Assembly: GCA_027625915.1 (NCBI GenBank)
Contig: JANTQA010000051.1
Span: 2,418,501-2,482,500 of the forward strand
Source: Anaeramoeba flamelloides
Lineage: Eukaryota; Metamonada; Anaeramoebidae
Direction: 5' to 3'
Length of the DNA: 64,000 nucleotides
Shown here: positions 58,874 to 64,000 of the stretch, one piece after another
Layout: the number at the start of each line of letters is the position of its first letter
Numbering within the stretch: position 1 is the first letter of the stretch
Notes under the pieces: model-generated
What the model was told of the DNA's origin: nothing
Databases searched by the model: none
Seen by the model: only the letters and a program-made list of their open reading frames with translations
Program-made: the position numbers and the translations under genes

Positions 58874-59211
58874 TGTTGTAAAAAATAGAGTTTTTACCGT
58901 TTTCGAGATAAATAAAATAATTCCATGAATTTATCCAAATTTTGGTAATAGTAAACAAATCACCCATTTTGATTTTTCAACTTAAAGGTGTTTTCAATAT
59001 AAAATCGTTTGGTAAATACCAAAACCTTGTTTGAAAAAATGTTTTTTTTTGAAAATTGAAAGATTGGTGTTTGCCAAACGATTTTTTGATTCCAATTATT
59101 ATTAGTCTATTAAGATAATCAGATATTATATTTACTATTACCGAAATTTGGATAAATGAATAGAATTATTTATTTATCTAGGAAATTGTAAAAACTCTAT
59201 TTTTTACAACA
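58874..59211. mobile_element. 338-bp MITE with TTGTAAAAAATAGAGTTTTTAC ends
   Basis: The left end from 58874 and the right end finishing at 59211 are exact reverse complements over about 24 bases (tgttgtaaaaaatagagttt and on). The subterminal parts also pair imperfectly (tttatccaaattttggtaat with attaccgaaatttggataaa; aatcgtttggtaaataccaa with ttggtgtttgccaaacgatt). There is no coding frame. Confidence 0.8.
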
Positions 59212-59577
59212 TTCATATTTACTCTAGTTTACTGGTGTTTGAAATTTAAATAGGATGAAATTTCAGTCGATTTACTAGAATTCAAAAGTCCTTAATGGGG
59301 AAATCATTTGGGTTGTTAGTTCATCCAATATATACCAATATGTTGAATAAAAGAGTCCCAAAAAACCACAAATTCCAATCTCTGACTTGAAACTTGAAGA
59401 TAAAACAAAAACAAAAAATAGGAAAATTAAGACAAATTTTAATTACCGCGTTCTATTCAAATACCATTAATTATTCAAATAGATATTACTTTGTAATCAA
59501 TAAAAATTCAAATAAATTTTGTTAGTTCGATTTAAAATCTGAACAGAAGGAAATAAACGAAAATATTGATAGCTTTA

Positions 59578-59760
59578 TATGGGGGGTGTCATTCCTATGA
59601 AAAAGATAGATTAATATTTTATAACAACCCAAAAGAATTAAATTTTAATGAATTAATTTTAAACCAAGGCAGTTTGAAATTATTTCCATGAATTAATAAT
59701 CAAAAAATCTATGATTTTATGCTTAAATTTACCAAAAGGGAATTTAAGTATTGGCTGCAT
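59578..59760 (+). mobile_element. Non-LTR retrotransposon C-terminal fragment
   Basis: The frame reads CHSYEKDRLIFYNNPKELNF and then, after a TGA, INNQKIYDFMLKFTKREFK. It aligns with CPSYEKDRLIFYNILKELNL and FNNREIHDFTLKFLKVN at the C-terminus of the 61200-62990 copy. It is a decayed remnant. Confidence 0.65.
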
Positions 59761-60439
59761 CTAGAGTGTAATTTTCATTTCTCAATAATAAATAAAAAAT
59801 GAAATATTAAATTTCAATCTCATCGCATCTTATGGAAAATTATTAAAAAAAAACGAAAAAGTGTTGAGTGTTAACCTATCTCGCATAATTGATGATTTTG
59901 GGGATTTTTTGTTTAAATTGAAAGAAGGAGGGGGGGGGGGGTCTGGAAAAAAAAAAAAAAACAATACAAATCAATTTATTTGGTGAAAAGCCAATGAGGA
60001 AATTATAGATATTTTTTTTTAAAAAAAAGGGTTTTAATATTTTTTTTTTTTTTTTTTTTTTTTTGATGCATAGTTTATGTATTCGATTTCCATCATTTGG
60101 TTGTATCAATCACAAATAAAATAGGTTAATTGGTATTGTTTTTCATTTTTTCCTTTACATATTCTTTAAGTGAAAATATACTAAATTGCAGTTTAAGAAG
60201 TTGGAAATTGATTTTGAATTCTTTGGTTGTCTCTTCAAATTTCCATATATGTACTCCAACTATAAAAGAAAAACTATCAAAAAAAAAAAAAATTGAAACA
60301 AAATTTTATGTTAAAAGTATTTTAATAAATATTAGATCTTTATCAGAAAAAAACAAAAGTCCTTTTTTTTTCTCCCTAAAATTCTTGTTTTAATAATTAC
60401 CATTACATGAATCAAACGAATTTATATATAAACTCCATT

Positions 60440-60790
60440 TTAAATATTGTAACTCACCTGAAATACTAAATTGAAAAAAAATATATTTATCATTTAGTAT
60501 TCAAGAACGACTAATAATTAAATATGGTTTGTAATTCACCTTTAAGTCATTCTAAATATATAAAAACTTGATATTATAAAAATTAAAAAAATAAAACCAA
60601 AAAACTAAAAAAAAATGAGTAACAATTTTTGAAAAGAAGAATAAGGATTTTTTATTACTGAATGTTTGACTGAAAAAAGTTGAACAAGAAGGTTTTTTGT
60701 TGATAATTAAAGTCATTTTAAAAAACATAAATGATCTCAATATTCTTAATGGTTAATTGATATTTTCGAAGATTTTTTTTTTCTCTCTTG
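60440..60790 (+). repeat. ~0.35-kb dispersed repeat shared with 37560-37900
   Basis: Ordered matches: ctgaaatactaaattgaaaa, ttagtattcaagaacgacta, gtaattcacctttaagtcat and aaaaacttgatattataaaa. Confidence 0.6.
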
Positions 60791-61199
60791 ATCTATTGCA
60801 AAAACTACAAAAAAAGAGAAATCGAAAAAGAAAAGAAAAATAGATATTTTTTTTCAAAAAGAAAAATAAAAGAAAAACAAAAATTTGAAAAATAGTTTAT
60901 TTTATTTTACAATTAATTGAATAAATAATTGATTTTGTTTTCTTTAATGAAACCTTATATCAATGAACCCATTACTAATTCCCAAATGAGAAATGGGAAA
61001 AATCTCATACTTTTTAAAAAAAATCAAGAAGAATTATAGATAAATAATTCTACAATTAAAAGTTTTCATTGGAAATTTTAAATTATTTTTTAAAAAAATT
61101 GTTTCTTATTCTAAAAATTATTTTAGCTATCAAATGAATTAAGTATAAATATAAAAATTTTATTTTATTTTATTTTTTTTATTGAGGAAGAAGTTTAAT

Positions 61200-62990
61200 T
61201 TATACTCTAGTTGCTCTTATACTTAAATTTACTTTCAGAAATTTAAGCGTAAAATCATGGATTTCACGATTATTAAATAATGAAAATAGTCTTGAACTAT
61301 CACATTTTAAAATTATTCCATTAAGATTTAATTCTTTTAGTATGTTATAAAATATTAATCTATCTTTTTCATAGGAAGGGCAGACCCATAAACAATGAAC
61401 AATATTTTCTATAATTTCCTTTTGCTTATATTTTAAACACAAAGGGCATAATTTGAATTTTTATTTGATGGTGTAGTAATATCTATTTAAGCGGTTTGAA
61501 AACGACCTAAATTTTAACAATATTAAACTTGAGGGATAACTTAAATATTTTTGAGTTTTAAATACATGTTTTTGTTTTTTTATTATATGAATATATTCTT
61601 GAGGGGTGTCGCAGAGTGTCATCAAGTCCCGTAGAGTGCCTTCAAGTGCCTAGGTTTTCCAGAATTCAAAAATTTTCATTACATTTCAAAAAGTAAAAAA
61701 AAAACCTAACGGCGCATTTTCGTAATTCAAAAGAATGTGAAAAAACTTTGATTTTATTCAATTCTGTTAAATTTTGGAAAATTAAAACCTAACGACACTT
61801 CCAACTGGTAGATTTTAACAAGTCATTATATGTATAATTATAAATTTCTTATTTAAGAATCTTTAGGTTTTTAAAATTCCTATTAATTTTATTGTTGATT
61901 CTTTGATTAAATTTTATTTATTTTTCTAAATAAGGCCAAGATAATTCTGTTAATTTATTTTTGAATTTAAATTTTCATTTTTATTTTACTGAAATTACCA
62001 TATTTTCGAATTTAAATTCGGTTTTGTATATAAAAACTGGTATATTTTAGTTTATTTTACATATTTCAGGAATATACGTGAATTAATCCAAGAATTTAAC
62101 TAATTTAACGTTGTTCTTTTATAATTATATATTTCTAATCCATATGTTAATTAGTTTAATACAAAAGATTTAAGTGGTCTAATTTTCAAATTATTGTTAA
62201 TAAATTATTATTAAATAATTGTTTATAATTATTATTACGTTTCTTTTGCCTTTTTCAGATCATATACTAAATGTGAAATTGTTATCCAAGAAAATTCCTA
62301 AATATTTAATCTTTTGATAAATCTTGTGAAATTTCTGTTTTGTCTTTATTGGGTTTTAATCCAAATTGAGTTATTATTTCATATATTAATATTAAATTTT
62401 TGATTTATGTGATTTATATTTCCTTTTATAATTAAAATTAAATCATCTGCAAACATTTGACAATGATTTGTTGTTGGTATTATTTTTAATAAAAAAAATA
62501 TTAAATAAGAACAATTATTATAGGTGATATTGTATCACCTTGGAATATATCAAGCCCGAACCTTGATAATATTTTAATAAAAAAGTTTTGAATAATTTTA
62601 TTTAAAATAAATTTTTTTATTCTTTTTCTAATTATTTTAAAACTAATTGAATCAAAAAATTTAGCTATATCAATCATTATAATAAATCTTTTATGATTTT
62701 TTGATTTTTTGATTTTATATGATTATACGTATTTTTGAAATTTAATACAGCAATTCGAGTATCAAATTTTTTCCGAAAATCAAATTGTGATTTATGAATA
62801 AAAATTCAACAAGTCTCAATTAATTTATATGGCTTTTTAGGAAATAATCATGGTAAAGTTTGGTTTATAAATATTGACTTATCATTCAAATCTACTTCTT
62901 CATCCCCTTGGTTATGGATAAATAGAATTGACCTTTTTTTGATATATTCAATTATTTTATATGTGGGTTTGTTTAATCATTTTTTAAATA
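61200..62990 (-). mobile_element. Decayed non-LTR (LINE-type) retrotransposon
   Basis: Reading down the minus strand, the hallmarks come in the right order across frameshifts and stops: QFGFRKKFDTRIAVLNF (~62790-62740), IIMIDIAKFFDSISF (~62680-62640), RFGLDIFQGDTISPII (~62570-62525), the catalytic box MFADDLILI with FADD at 62453-62442, and a thumb region with LTYG (~62160). A hairpin block follows (61805-61605), then a C-terminal Cys/His knuckle (CPLCLKYKQKE ... HCLWVCPSYEKDRLIF) ending at TAA 61200. The C-terminal 80 codons are still open. No endonuclease domain was seen. Confidence 0.8.
61605..61805. repeat. Modular hairpin repeat block, copy 4
   Basis: Spacer words gtcgcagagtgtcatcaagt, cccgtagagtgccttcaagt and gcctaggttttccagaattc are followed by a broken hairpin ending in ttaaattttggaaaatt and aaaacctaacgacactt. 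It lies inside the non-LTR element, between its thumb region and its C-terminal knuckle. Confidence 0.65.
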
Positions 62991-63730
62991 TAGTTTGAAT
63001 TGTAAACTAAAATTCAAAATTTTCCACACAGCTAAAACATTCCAAACAATCACAATAATACAATTTCATTGAAATTGGAGATAATTTTTATTTTTGTAAA
63101 ATATGAAAATCATTTTTTCATCTTTTAGTTTTTCTTTTCATTTCATTGTTTGAATTACGTAATTTGTTTCGTTGGATCAAAATTTTTTTTCAACCCTCGA
63201 TATTAGATTAAAGTTGAGTTGTTCAAAATAGAAGAACTCAAATAAAATTAGTTGGTAGTATCTAACCATTTGATCGATCAATATTCCTAATAGAATTTCA
63301 ACATATTTACCAATGTATTTTTTTGTTTTGCTCTCTCCAAAATTTTTAACACACTCATGATTTATTTGTATTGATAATTATTTATTTATTGTTTTGTGAG
63401 TATTGTAATTTATAAAAAAGTGTTAAAGTTTCAATTAGTGAATGGTTCTAATTTGATAAATCTTCTTGAATTGATTAAATAAGTTTTTTTTTCACAAATC
63501 GAATTTTGATGTGTTAAAAATTTTGAATTGGGGTTTAGTTAAAAAACTTTTATAATTTTTGTAATTTATTGAATTGAAGTTTAAAACAAATATTTTATAT
63601 TTTGGAAGAATATTCAAATAATTTATTTTGTAAAAAGGGGTGTTCAAAAACTATTTTATAAAAAAATGATAATAATCTTCAAAAATAAGATAATTTTGAG
63701 GGAAAAAACTTTTTTGTCAAAAGTACCCAA
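62990..63730 (+). repeat. 0.7-kb dispersed repeat, copy C
   Basis: It aligns end to end with 29310-30010 and more weakly with 19190-19830. It abuts the upstream end of the minus-strand retroelement at ~62990, but copies A and B have no such neighbour, so it is probably a separate family. Confidence 0.6.
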
Positions 63731-64000
63731 ATTATATATATCAAATTTGAAACAAAATAATTTATTTTTTATACTAATACCAAATATATATATATATATA
63801 TATATCATTAAAGATTCCGAACATATTCAATGAAAATGACCGGACGATAAAAAAAAAACTCATAAAATCTTGAAATGTAAATTTAAAAAAATCATTACGT
63901 CTCGAATAACATTAAAAATTATAAGATTTTTTATTTTATTAATAATAAAGTATTCATTATCTTTATACTAATAAATTCAAATAAATGTCTCAAAATTTTT

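Larger units (their letters stand above)
58738..64000. other. Downstream of the dymeclin exon: repeats and retroelement remains
   Basis: No further dymeclin exon was recognised. The region holds a MITE (58874-59211), two non-LTR retrotransposon remnants (59578-59760 plus strand; 61200-62990 minus strand), a hairpin block (61605-61805), a 12-G run (59930-59941), a repeat shared with 37560-37900 (60440-60790) and a 0.7-kb repeat (62990-63730). It is either one long intron or intergenic DNA after a broken gene. Confidence 0.5.

Noticed and set aside
61200-61442. 80-residue minus-strand frame as a host zinc-finger gene
   Set aside because: The Cys/His knuckle and its position after RT motifs identify it as the C-terminus of a retroelement.
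1-64000. CRISPR arrays, rRNA, tRNA and spliceosomal RNA genes
   Set aside because: No regular spacer-repeat arrays, no tRNA B-box-like GGTTCGAATCC in a cloverleaf context and no U-snRNA core motifs were noticed. This was reading by eye, and a covariance search was not possible.

Overview
This is a very AT-rich, intron-bearing eukaryotic window with low gene density. Eight genes or gene pieces are supported in 64 kb. They are separated by 2-9 kb of A/T-rich DNA full of homopolymers, microsatellites, short inverted-repeat transposons and decayed retroelements. The mix of Ras-GAP, copine, PH/RUN and ankyrin proteins, Lys/Glu-rich and poly-Gln tracts, and long transposon-loaded introns fits a free-living amoeboid protist. 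Anaeramoeba is my best guess, but this is inference and no marker gene settles it. All seven genes whose 3' end is visible stop with TAA. All twelve introns whose junctions I could place by frame and family start with GTA.

Layout: 1-1831 (+) is the 3' part of the eIF3a gene. 7238-7511 (+) is the last exon of a bZIP-like factor. 14368-15132 (-) is a two-exon gene for a 178-residue protein of unknown function. 23553-30677 (+) is a five-exon BAR-RasGAP gene with a 4.0 kb fourth intron. 33651-34865 (-) is an intronless ankyrin-repeat gene. 38398-47284 (-) is an eight-exon copine with two introns near 3 kb. 49673-53677 (+) is a large protein with two PH domains at the N-terminus and two RUN domains at the C-terminus. 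57807-58737 (+) is the first half of dymeclin, whose remaining exons are not in the window.

The cellular themes are membrane-linked: BAR plus RasGAP (curvature and Ras control), copine (Ca2+-dependent membrane binding), PH/RUN (phosphoinositide and small-GTPase effector type) and dymeclin (Golgi). They are independent genes, not an operon.

Mobile DNA makes up much of the rest. There are several MITE families with clear terminal inverted repeats (one Tc1/mariner-like, with TA target sites), a 0.7 kb dispersed repeat in three copies, a non-LTR retrotransposon whose RT still reads FADD, and a modular family of long hairpins separated by GTGCC-type spacers. One 1.5 kb element inside the copine gene combines 30-bp terminal inverted repeats, hairpin modules and a piece of non-LTR reverse transcriptase. 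It is the most unusual structure I see.
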